The position numbers and the translations under genes are program-made. The notes beneath the pieces are model-generated. The model was not told the origin of the DNA, ran no database searches, and saw nothing but the letters and a program-made list of their open reading frames with translations. A stretch of 64,000 bases of DNA from Candidatus Obscuribacterales bacterium (GTDB lineage Bacteria > Cyanobacteriota > Vampirovibrionia > Obscuribacterales > Obscuribacteraceae): the NCBI GenBank assembly GCA_019747875.1, contig JAIEQI010000013.1:62001-126000 (forward strand). Direction: 5' to 3'. Positions 1 through 7,485 of this stretch are shown here, piece by piece. The stretch's first letter is position 1; each line of letters begins with the position of its first letter.

Positions 1-602
1 GCAGGCATCCCGGTGCTCAATTCGTGGTCGACCGTGATGGAACCATCTACCTTGCACTGGATCCTGATCTCGCTTCTGTCCACGTCAACATCTTCAAAAC
101 GCTGCCTGGTATCAACAACGATAATACTATCGGCATTGAAATGAATCATACTGGTCGCCAGAATTATCCTCTTGAGCAAAGAGAAGCCGTAAAGCGCCTT
201 GTCACCTATTTACAGCATCGTTTCGATGTAACGAGCGAGAATGTGATCACGCACCGATACGCGCAGCAAGGCGATCACACAGATCCTGTTAATTTTGACC
301 TTGATGGATTCTTAGCGAGCAAGGAAGTATTTCGTCAACACGCATTGGCTTTAAAACCGCGCAGACCGAAGTTCGTGATTGAAGAAGAAACCGAGGACGA
401 AATGCCACTTGCCTCTGTTTATGTGCAAATTCACGGACTACTCAAGCTGCCCAATCTTGAATCTCTCGCGCCAGCAATTATGCCTCAGGCACTTCTTGAG
501 CGCATGCCTCCCTCGTCGGCCAGATTCTTCGCTGGCAAACCAGGTGCCAACGCGCGCACCGACATGGTTGATTCCGAAGGACTTCCACCGCATATGAACT
601 AG
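1..602 (+). CDS. N-acetylmuramoyl-L-alanine amidase (Amidase_2/PGRP fold), 5' truncated
   Basis: The reading frame is open from base 3, so the gene begins left of the window. The visible part starts in the amidase core: a zinc-ligand-like His (HPGAQF), then VVDRDGTIYLAL, then IGIEMNH, a Gln-rich helix (EQREAVKRL), and THRYAQQGDHTDPVNF carrying the second His and the DP motif typical of Amidase_2/PGRP zinc amidases. These enzymes cut the amide between MurNAc and L-Ala in peptidoglycan. About 100 C-terminal residues after the fold are of unknown function. The GTG at 24 is inside the domain and is not a credible start. The N-terminus and any signal peptide are not visible, so localisation cannot be judged. 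Confidence 0.8.
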   Translation, partial: RHPGAQFVVDRDGTIYLALDPDLASVHVNIFKTLPGINNDNTIGIEMNHTGRQNYPLEQREAVKRLVTYLQHRFDVTSENVITHRYAQQGDHTDPVNFDLDGFLASKEVFRQHALALKPRRPKFVIEEETEDEMPLASVYVQIHGLLKLPNLESLAPAIMPQALLERMPPSSARFFAGKPGANARTDMVDSEGLPPHMN

Positions 603-634
603 TGAGAGCCTGTTTGCTCATTGGAGTTCGTTCT

Positions 635-661
635 CTCCGGGAGCGCCGGCATCTTGCCGGC
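635..661. repeat. Dispersed palindromic (REP-like) element, copy 1
   Basis: A 27-bp sequence containing the hairpin GCCGGCA-TCT-TGCCGGC (7-bp stem, 3-nt loop) preceded by CCGGGAGC. Near-identical copies lie at 40135-40161 (inside a kinase gene) and 49625-49651 (intergenic). This copy sits between the amidase gene and the next gene, where a transcript-end hairpin or REP-type element would be expected. No long T-run follows, so it is not a clear intrinsic terminator. Confidence 0.7.
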
Positions 662-740
662 TCCGAGTTTTAAGAGCGATTCGCTCTTACTTTCTTGAAT
701 GTGTTCGACTAAATTCTACCTAAATTAACAGAGGGAACTG

Positions 741-791
741 ATGGAGACAATCTCCGTCGATTCACCGCATGAAAGAAGAAATTCCACTTAA
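741..791 (+). CDS. Possible 16-codon ORF overlapping the next gene's start
   Basis: ATG at 741 follows a good Shine-Dalgarno-like AGAGGGAACTG, encodes 16 residues and stops at 789-791, 20 bases inside the next gene in another frame. The ATG at 769 of that gene has no clear SD of its own, so the small ORF could couple its translation. The peptide itself resembles nothing. This may be chance. Confidence 0.2.
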   Translation: METISVDSPHERRNST

Positions 792-1281
792 GGACTTGAT
801 CAAATTTGTGCTTGAAGAATCCCGCGTGATCTTGCCGGGTGTTCAAGCTCTTTTCGGCTTTCAATTAATTGCGGTGTTCAACGACCGCTTTGCCGAGTTG
901 GATGCAACCACGCGCTATGTGCATTTGATTGCAACCTTTTTTTCGTGCATCTCGGTCGCTTTAATAATGGCACCGGCAGCTTATCACCGGCAAGTTGAGC
1001 CAGAAGCCGCTTCTCATGCATTTATTCAGTACGCGAGCAAACTCATCTGTGCAGGTTTGCTGCCCCTGATCTTATCAATGACGCTTGATTCATATGTAAT
1101 CACCAAAGTTGTTACAGGCGACTCGGTCGTTTCTTGGTTAGCCTCAATTGCGCCAGCAGTTTTACCATTATGGCTTTGGTATTACATTCCGCAAAAGCAG
1201 AAGAGGCGGATGGAAAGAGCAAAGAAGGTCGCTATCGATATAGAGCATGCTCCGTTGCAAGGCCTACCTGGTAGGACATAG
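769..1281 (+). CDS. DUF6328-like integral membrane protein
   Basis: 170 residues. An amphipathic N-terminus carries the pattern LEESRVILPGVQALFGFQL, followed by hydrophobic segments around residues 50-70, 88-108 and 120-140 and a basic tail (QKQKRRMERAKK). The ILPGVQ-LFGFQL start and the later MAPAAYHRQ match the DUF6328 family of small bacterial membrane proteins, whose function is unknown. The family call rests on these motifs from memory. It lies 23 bp upstream of the ROK kinase gene on the same strand and is probably co-transcribed with it. Confidence 0.7.
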   Translation: MKEEIPLKDLIKFVLEESRVILPGVQALFGFQLIAVFNDRFAELDATTRYVHLIATFFSCISVALIMAPAAYHRQVEPEAASHAFIQYASKLICAGLLPLILSMTLDSYVITKVVTGDSVVSWLASIAPAVLPLWLWYYIPQKQKRRMERAKKVAIDIEHAPLQGLPGRT

Positions 1282-1304
1282 TGGAGTCTTGGTGAGGAAA
1301 TGCT

Positions 1305-2444
1305 ATGAGCGAAACTAAGAAGAGTGGTGTCAAATCTGGGTCTGCTTCCAGTGCGGAGCAGACTGAAGACGCTGCCGTGAAACAGAGAAAGAAGCCAGCC
1401 AGGCAAGCGAAGAAAAAGACAACTTCAAGTAAACGCGCTGTGGCGCCTAAAGTAAGAGCGCATACAAAGAAGGCGATCAAGAAAGCAACATCAAGCAGAA
1501 CTCGCTCCTCAAAAAGGACGCCTAGTGTAAAGGTGCTTGCGAAAGCTGCTATCAAAGAGGCCACTATTAAGAAATCGACATCGGGCCGAGAACGAACTAG
1601 CAGAAAGAAATCAAACACTAATGGCGTTACGAAAGTGGCTTCCGAGAAGAAGGAAACCACCACTACTAAACCTTCGAACGTTCGCAGCTTGGATTCTGTG
1701 CGCTCATTAGCACAGCGAACAGACGGGGATGATCACCGAAAAATTTTGGCAGTTGATATTGGTGGTAGCTCTGTGAAGGTGCTCGTGAACGGCGAAGCTA
1801 TGTATCGTAAGGTTCCATCCGGTCTTGAGCTGACACCATCGCATCTCGTTGAAATAATTCAAGAACTCGCCAAAGATTGGGAATACGATTACATCTCCAT
1901 CGGTTATCCAGGACTGACTGGTCCGAATGGACCGCTGGCGGAACCGTATAATCTTGGACCCGGTTGGGTAGCGTTTGATTTTGCTGCGGCTTTCGGCAAG
2001 CCCGTGAAAGTGTTGAACGATGCGGCAATGCAAGCAATCGGCAGCTATGAAGGCGGGCGCATGCTTTTCCTCGGGGTAGGCACCGGTCTTGGATCAGCGC
2101 TCATCGCAGATGGTGTCATCATCTCGCTTGAACTCTCAAATCTGCGTTGGAATTCGAGACAGAGCGTCGGTGATCTCACCTCGAAGTCCGCACTAAAGGT
2201 TAATGGGAAGCGCCGCTGGCGAAGAGTCATAATCGAACTCACCGATTTCTTGGCAAGATCGTTCCTGGTAGACTACGTTGTGGTTGGTGGCGGTAATGCA
2301 AAATACCTGAAGGATCTACCAACAGGTGTTCGGGTTGGTCACAACCAAGCCGCGTTCCGCGGCGGCTTCCGCGTTTGGGAATTAGACTTCATCCCCACGA
2401 TGGCAGACTCAGTCTCAAACAAAGAACTCCGTGTCATCTACTAA
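1305..2444 (+). CDS. ROK-family (polyphosphate glucokinase-like) kinase with Lys-rich histone-like N-terminal tail
   Basis: 379 residues in two parts. Residues 1-140 are a disordered Lys/Arg/Ser/Thr/Ala-rich tail resembling an H1 or Hc1 histone tail. Residues 146-379 are a ROK sugar-kinase domain: DIGGSSVKVL (phosphate loop, 151-160), YPGLTGP, VLNDAAMQAIG with the catalytic-type Asp at 239, GVGTGLGSALI (258-267) and the C-terminal VVGGGNAKYL. The order and spacing resemble ROK proteins annotated as polyphosphate glucokinases, which phosphorylate glucose using polyP and/or ATP. The position usually read as LELGH in that group is LELSN (275-279), and the ROK zinc-binding Cys cluster is absent. 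A nearby PPK2 gene (6436) fits a polyphosphate theme. The donor is inference. The start has GGTGAGG upstream. Confidence 0.75.
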   Translation: MSETKKSGVKSGSASSAEQTEDAAVKQRKKPARQAKKKTTSSKRAVAPKVRAHTKKAIKKATSSRTRSSKRTPSVKVLAKAAIKEATIKKSTSGRERTSRKKSNTNGVTKVASEKKETTTTKPSNVRSLDSVRSLAQRTDGDDHRKILAVDIGGSSVKVLVNGEAMYRKVPSGLELTPSHLVEIIQELAKDWEYDYISIGYPGLTGPNGPLAEPYNLGPGWVAFDFAAAFGKPVKVLNDAAMQAIGSYEGGRMLFLGVGTGLGSALIADGVIISLELSNLRWNSRQSVGDLTSKSALKVNGKRRWRRVIIELTDFLARSFLVDYVVVGGGNAKYLKDLPTGVRVGHNQAAFRGGFRVWELDFIPTMADSVSNKELRVIY

Positions 2445-2506
2445 AGCGATCTAGCCATAGGAGGACCGTATGGAGCCGCGAAGCGCGCTGCAGCTAAGTA
2501 TGGAGC

Positions 2507-2523
2507 GCGGACGTCCCGTCCGC
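2507..2523. repeat. Intergenic hairpin GCGGACG-TCC-CGTCCGC
   Basis: A perfect 7-bp stem with a 3-nt loop in the gap between two convergent genes (2445-2591). The surrounding bases are GC-rich and low in coding potential. A related GGACGG...GTCCGCC sequence lies at 20198-20216. It may be a REP-type element or a bidirectional transcript-end hairpin. Confidence 0.45.
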
Positions 2524-2591
2524 CCATAAAGCGCGAAGCTCTCAGGGAGAAGACTGCCGGCTTTCATTTGATTCTTTGATCCAGGCTATGC

Positions 2592-3203
2592 TCATTCGAT
2601 TTGCTCGTTGAATCGATAACTCCGCAGCACCTCATAATCATCCTTACTCGATCCAAGATGACTACAGATCAATGCAAGTGAACTAACATCTAGCTTTACC
2701 GGCGTAATGACCGAAGCATCAAGCTCTTCTGGAAAAGTGTATTTCCTTCGATCTGTTCGCTCAAATCGAAAGATCGTCAGATGCGGTCTCAGTTCTTGCG
2801 ATTCTTTTTTCTCGCAAAACTCATGCAGCGACCTTCGCAACGTTCTTGCCACCGCTGAAAAATCATCCGGCACATTACTTGGGAGCAGTGCCGTGCAACT
2901 CCGTTTCGACTTGCTAGGGAAGAAATCAAATCTATCAAAATCGATCACCGAAGCTTCTGCACCTAGTGTATTTACCTTCGTGATTTCATCAAGCCGATTC
3001 GCAATGGTCTTTTCCTGTTCCGCGTCACAATCGCCAAGAAAAAGCCACGTCATATGCAACTTCTCTGGTCTCACCCAACGGAGCCTGCACTTCCACTTTT
3101 CCTGAAGCACTGGCTCCAGCGAAATACGAGCTTCGCGTATGCGTTCTCGATCTTCTTCCGCTAAAAATGTCCCAACAAAAAGTCGCTTCAATGATTTGTC
3201 CAT
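2592..3203 (-). CDS. thpR: RNA 2',3'-cyclic phosphodiesterase (LigT/ThpR family)
   Basis: 203 residues, normal length for the 2H phosphoesterase family. Both signature motifs are present: H-M-T at residues 50-52 and H-L-T at 141-143, with the N-terminal KRLFVGTFL strand and the PEKLHMTWLFLG context typical of bacterial ThpR (LigT). The family hydrolyses 2',3'-cyclic phosphate ends of RNA and can ligate tRNA halves in vitro. It is convergent with the ROK gene and follows the small gene at 3228-3701 on the same strand by 24 bp, so the two may be co-transcribed. Confidence 0.85.
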   Translation of the reverse strand: MDKSLKRLFVGTFLAEEDRERIREARISLEPVLQEKWKCRLRWVRPEKLHMTWLFLGDCDAEQEKTIANRLDEITKVNTLGAEASVIDFDRFDFFPSKSKRSCTALLPSNVPDDFSAVARTLRRSLHEFCEKKESQELRPHLTIFRFERTDRRKYTFPEELDASVITPVKLDVSSLALICSHLGSSKDDYEVLRSYRFNEQIE

Positions 3204-3227
3204 TCTCAGGGGTATAGCTAGTTCTGA

Positions 3228-3701
3228 TCAAAACCCTTTACTATTTATGTGTCTACCCGTTCCAATACATTCAAGGAATGCTTCGTTATCATTGCTTCGA
3301 CTCACAGCTCGAAGCTGGGTAATAAAAGTGTCTAATAGAGCTGGCTCAGACCTAAGATAGAGACGGACCATACTAGCGACTTTGTTATCTGAGAATTCTT
3401 CGTATTCAGATTCCGCATGAACGGAGATATTAATTTTTCCCGAGCGCTGGTAGTGCAAGCGCGCAAGAAATGCGCCATTTGCGTATTCTGGACCGAATTT
3501 TCCGAACCCAATATCATATATCCCCCCGTGGATTTGGCTTTTGAAGGATTCTAATGAGTTGACTACATTTTCTAAATGCTCATGTCCAACGTAGACTCTG
3601 TTTCGGAATTGAGATTGCCCGTCGGATACCTGGATGCTTAGCTCCACGATATCGACATCAAACCAGATCTTGCAAATGCGAATGAACGATTCATTACTCA
3701 T
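3228..3701 (-). CDS. Hypothetical protein, single alpha/beta domain (immunity-protein-like pattern)
   Basis: 157 residues from the ATG at 3701 (a GTG two codons upstream is also possible). No signal peptide or membrane segment. The layout of an N-terminal strand pair, a central FLARLHYQRSGKINISV block and a C-terminal helix LLDTFITQLRAV recalls small single-domain bacterial proteins often found as immunity or accessory proteins, but I cannot name a family. No toxin gene is visible beside it. A TATATT box lies about 10 nt upstream of the ATG. Confidence 0.55.
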   Translation of the reverse strand: MSNESFIRICKIWFDVDIVELSIQVSDGQSQFRNRVYVGHEHLENVVNSLESFKSQIHGGIYDIGFGKFGPEYANGAFLARLHYQRSGKINISVHAESEYEEFSDNKVASMVRLYLRSEPALLDTFITQLRAVSRSNDNEAFLECIGTGRHINSKGF

Positions 3702-3890
3702 GAACACAATATACCAATTAGAACTACGTATAGGTGATTTTCGCTAAATTTCTGCACACAGATGAAGTTCCAAAAAGAGGGCTGGCTCTACTGGCTTGAC
3801 TAGCTTCTGGGACGCATAGCACGTTTTAGCCACATTTGCTCAGCATGTTGAAATAGCCTTGATTGCTCCGATTCCAGCGCTAGCAGCAGT

Positions 3891-5684
3891 CTATGCTTTG
3901 CTCTCCACCAGGAAGCCGTCTGACTGAATCGCGAAAAATGTTGCATAGATTCCGCCTGGCTTTTCAGTCAGGTCATCGTGCGTGCCTTCTTCAACAATGC
4001 GACCGTTGTGGAAGACGAGGATTCGATCCGCATCACGGATTGTCGAAAGTCTGTGGGCAATCATTATGGAGGTTCGTCCATGTGTGACCGTATGAATCGC
4101 GCTCTGAATCGCTCGCTCACTAACAGAGTCCAACGAACTTGTAGCTTCATCGAGAATGAGAATCTTTCGATCAGCTAAGATGGCGCGCGCAATTGCCACT
4201 CGCTGGCGTTCCCCGCCGGAAAGTTTGATTCCTCGTTCGCCGACGAGAGTGTCATAACGAGCAGGTAAACCCATCACGAATTCGTCAATGTTAGCTTGTT
4301 TTGCAGCCGCGCGAATTTCGTCCAAGCTTGAGTTTGGACGTCCGTATGCAATGTTGTCTCGAATACTGCGATGGAACAGAATAGGATCTTGCGGGACGAC
4401 AGCAATCGAACTCCGCAGTGACTGCTGAGTTACATCGGTAAGAACCTCTCCATCAATTGTGATGCTACCTTCCTGCACATCGTAGAGTCGTTGAATCAAC
4501 CTTACAAAAGTGGTCTTGCCGCCGCCAGAATCACCGACAAGCGCAATGCGCTCACCAGGCTCAATCCTGATACTCAAATTCTCAAATACAGGGGCAGGTT
4601 TATTCGGATAAGTAAACGTCACATTTTGAAAGCAAATCTCGCCACGCGATACAGTGAGCTCCTTCGCGTCGCTCCGATCCGCCACGGCCGGTTTCTCTCT
4701 CATCAGTGCGATGATTGCGTGCAGATCATACGATGCTGTCAGCAGTCGCTTGACGTGCTCGCCAACGTTTCTCACATAGGAAAGCATGATCGTATACGCA
4801 AGAACGAGGTACGCCATGTCATCGATCGTCGCGCGTCCTTCAAGGTAGTACCATGTGCCACCACACATCAATATGGCGAATAGTCCGCCCATCAGTAGCC
4901 GCTGAATCAAAACCGTCGTGTTACCGCGCAGGTAGGCTTGTAAATTGAATTCCCGGAGAGACTTCGTCTCGTCCACGAATCGGGCAATCTCCATGTGTTC
5001 TTGCGCGTAACTCTTCGTCGTTACGATACCTGTGATGCTATCGGCAAGATGTGCACCAAATCTATCCTGCGCGTTTGCAAAAGCTTCTTGCGCAGGTCCT
5101 GCGTATTTGAGCACCAGTAACAGACTGACGCCGATAAGTAGAATCAGATAAACGGTCAATACAAGAGCTAAAGTGGGCATTCGGAAGCTGAGCAGCGTTA
5201 CACTACTGATCAGTACCAGTGACGTCATGTACAGGTCAATTAGAACAACATCTTCAAAAGTCTCGATGCGATCTCGACCACGCTTGATTGTCGTGATCAT
5301 GCTTCCAGTGAAAGTATTGACGAAATATTGCTCTGACAAACTCTCTATGTGCTCGAACGAATCATTCAACAATTTGTTGAACACATTATTCTCGAACACG
5401 TTGTAAACCCGTGCCATGAGGTTGTATAAGAGAGTGTACGCAAAGTAGGCGCTCAGAAACACGGCCAACGCTGACCAAATCTTCTCGGCGGAACTGTGCA
5501 CTCGAATGTTCTCGATGAAAGCGGAGAGCGCGCCAGGCAGATTCGTCTCAATAAAGGTGGACACTGCGAGTAACGCTAGAATAATGGACAAGCGCCATGG
5601 TTGCATTCGCCAATAGCGCGCAGCAAACTTAAACACATCAAAAAATGTGTATCCCGCTTTCCTTCTTGTAGAAACCGGCTTCAT
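3891..5684 (-). CDS. ABC exporter, fused permease and ATPase (MsbA/multidrug type)
   Basis: 597 residues, the usual length of a half-size type IV ABC exporter that works as a homodimer. Residues 30-310 hold six predicted membrane helices. The nucleotide-binding domain follows with Walker A GDSGGGKT (384-391), Q-loop VVPQD, signature LSGGERQR (488-495), Walker B ILILDEATSSLD and H-loop AHRLST (His 544). It would export a lipid or hydrophobic compound across the inner membrane; the substrate cannot be inferred. The gene stands alone with gaps on both sides. Confidence 0.9.
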   Translation of the reverse strand: MKPVSTRRKAGYTFFDVFKFAARYWRMQPWRLSIILALLAVSTFIETNLPGALSAFIENIRVHSSAEKIWSALAVFLSAYFAYTLLYNLMARVYNVFENNVFNKLLNDSFEHIESLSEQYFVNTFTGSMITTIKRGRDRIETFEDVVLIDLYMTSLVLISSVTLLSFRMPTLALVLTVYLILLIGVSLLLVLKYAGPAQEAFANAQDRFGAHLADSITGIVTTKSYAQEHMEIARFVDETKSLREFNLQAYLRGNTTVLIQRLLMGGLFAILMCGGTWYYLEGRATIDDMAYLVLAYTIMLSYVRNVGEHVKRLLTASYDLHAIIALMREKPAVADRSDAKELTVSRGEICFQNVTFTYPNKPAPVFENLSIRIEPGERIALVGDSGGGKTTFVRLIQRLYDVQEGSITIDGEVLTDVTQQSLRSSIAVVPQDPILFHRSIRDNIAYGRPNSSLDEIRAAAKQANIDEFVMGLPARYDTLVGERGIKLSGGERQRVAIARAILADRKILILDEATSSLDSVSERAIQSAIHTVTHGRTSIMIAHRLSTIRDADRILVFHNGRIVEEGTHDDLTEKPGGIYATFFAIQSDGFLVESKA

Positions 5685-5802
5685 AGATCTACCGCGCCTG
5701 AGACTCCACCTAGTTTAACAAATTAGGCGTGCTCAGGCTCACTCTCCGCCGAAAGTGTGAAGAACAAAGAGCTCTGTTCTTCCGCGTTAGATTCCCCCAA
5801 AA

Positions 5803-6267
5803 CTAAGGGCCGTGCAATTTATCGCTATCGCCTGAGTTGCGGCTTTTATCTTTGCGTTGCTCTCTTTCTTGCGTAAACTGCTGTTGGTCGCCTTGCTTGC
5901 CACTGCCCCCCGGACGAAGTTCAGATTCATCGTAGCTTTCATCGTCTTCCGATTCGCCTTTCTGTTCACCGTCGCCTTCTTCATCTTCTGTGTCACCGCG
6001 TTCTTTACCGATCTGGCGCTGACCCGCTTTTTCATTTCCTTTTTGTCCTGCTCCAGAGATCTCAGTCTGCCCGCCTTGCCGACCACCGCGGCCCGCTTGC
6101 ATGCCGCCTTGTTGCGCATTATTTTCTTCGGCATTCTCTTCGGCAAATCTTTTGCCTTCCCCTGCCATTTGCCGATTGCCAGGCTTGTCATCCTCAGGTA
6201 AATTTACCTTTTCTTGACCACCTTGTTTGCCGGGCCGATTCCGCTTTACTTCATCGTCATTCGCCAT
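5803..6267 (-). CDS. Low-complexity hydrophilic protein (Gly/Gln/Glu/Lys-rich)
   Basis: 154 residues, almost entirely charged, Gly and Gln, with no hydrophobic core, for example GGRQGGQTE and stretches of Glu/Asp. It is predicted to be fully disordered, in the style of stress-induced KGG or hydrophilin proteins. The frame was chosen because the ATG at 6267 has an AGAGG sequence at good spacing. A Lys/Ala-rich frame (5787-6191) and an opposite-strand hydrophobic frame (5857-6201) are open too but lack comparable start signals. No function is proposed beyond possible desiccation or stress protection. Confidence 0.55.
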   Translation of the reverse strand: MANDDEVKRNRPGKQGGQEKVNLPEDDKPGNRQMAGEGKRFAEENAEENNAQQGGMQAGRGGRQGGQTEISGAGQKGNEKAGQRQIGKERGDTEDEEGDGEQKGESEDDESYDESELRPGGSGKQGDQQQFTQEREQRKDKSRNSGDSDKLHGP

Positions 6268-6435
6268 AATGGATACCTCTCGATTGCCCTAGCTCAGACG
6301 AGGCGGCGCATTCTGGGTTCCCGCACTTTAATGTCTGACAGCTTGCGTCAGGCAAAGTTGCTCAAATGATCTTTCAAGCATGAAAACGTAGATAATAATC
6401 GTTCTACTTATTTGTCTTGCGGGATTGTGTCGCCA

Positions 6436-7356
6436 ATGGAAAAGAAAAACGAAGTCATCAAGAAGATTGCGCGCTTTATTGCACCCTACAAAGTCACGAA
6501 TGGAAAAACATTCAAGATGAGCGACGTCGATCCTGGTGATACTCATGACCTTGGTTCTGAAGGTAAGGCTGAAGCCAAAGAACTTTTGGCTCAAGGAACC
6601 CAGTATCTCTCCGAACTTCAAGACATTCTGTATGCGCAAGACCGCTGGGGTGTGTTGCTGATATTTCAAGCGATGGATGCCGCAGGCAAGGACAGCACAA
6701 TCAAGCATGTGATGTCGGGTGTAAATCCGCAGGGCTGCCAGGTTTATTCGTTCAAGCGACCTTCATCGGAAGAATTGGATCATGATTACATGTGGCGCTA
6801 TGTGCGGTGCTTTCCGGAGCGCGGAAGAATCGGAATTTTCAATCGTTCTTATTACGAAGAGGTGTTGGTAGTTCGAATTCATGAAGAGATTTTGAAGGCG
6901 CAGCACATGCCTGAAGAGGTCATGCACAAAAAGATCTTCGAAGAACGCCTTGAGGATATGGCTGCTTTTGAAAAGTACATGTCCAGAAACGGATTCGTTA
7001 TATTGAAGTTCTTCTTGCATGTTTCTCGCAAGGAGCAAAAGAAGCGTTTCCTTGCGCGGCTTGATCGTCCCGATAAAAACTGGAAATTTGAAGCTGCCGA
7101 CATTACCGAACGGAGGCACTGGACGTCATATATGCACGCTTACGAAGCTGCGATCAAAGCGACAGCAACCAATGATTCTCCATGGTTCGTCGTGCCTGCA
7201 GATAATAAGTGGTTTACACGCCTTGTCGTTTCCGCTGCGGTAGTGCAGGCTCTGGCTGAGTTAGACCTGAAGTATCCGACAGTTGATGCGGCTAAGAAAA
7301 AAGTTTTGGCAGAATCTCGACTACTTTTGGAGAGTGAAAGAGCCACAAGACGTTAA
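6436..7356 (+). CDS. ppk2: Polyphosphate kinase 2 (PPK2) family protein
   Basis: 306 residues from the ATG at 6436; an upstream TTG at 6412 is possible but adds no conserved sequence. The PPK2 fold is clear: P-loop QAMDAAGKDST (residues 78-88), the basic motif after SGVNPQG, FNRSYYEEVLVVRIH (135-149) in place of the usual FNRSWYE, and the lid-region arginines, then RRHWTSYMHAYEAAI and the WFVVPADNKWF ending. PPK2 enzymes transfer phosphate between polyphosphate and nucleotides, usually regenerating NDP or NTP from polyP. NMP versus NDP preference cannot be read from the sequence. A polyP-glucokinase-like gene lies 4 kb upstream. Confidence 0.9.
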   Translation: MEKKNEVIKKIARFIAPYKVTNGKTFKMSDVDPGDTHDLGSEGKAEAKELLAQGTQYLSELQDILYAQDRWGVLLIFQAMDAAGKDSTIKHVMSGVNPQGCQVYSFKRPSSEELDHDYMWRYVRCFPERGRIGIFNRSYYEEVLVVRIHEEILKAQHMPEEVMHKKIFEERLEDMAAFEKYMSRNGFVILKFFLHVSRKEQKKRFLARLDRPDKNWKFEAADITERRHWTSYMHAYEAAIKATATNDSPWFVVPADNKWFTRLVVSAAVVQALAELDLKYPTVDAAKKKVLAESRLLLESERATRR

Positions 7357-7485
7357 TTTTAGAATCCGAGACTCTCAGCTCTTGTCTTAATTCTCGTCTA
7401 ATTCTCGAAGTTCAGCGTGATCATGCAGGCTTTTGCCAAGAGTGCCATAATGAAGCACTTGCCGAAAGTAGTCAGGAGAGCGCAG

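Noticed and set aside
5787-6191. Lys/Ala-rich open frame on the minus strand and an opposite-strand hydrophobic frame (5857-6201)
   Set aside because: The gene at 5803-6267 has the better SD and start; the others arise from its low-complexity codons.
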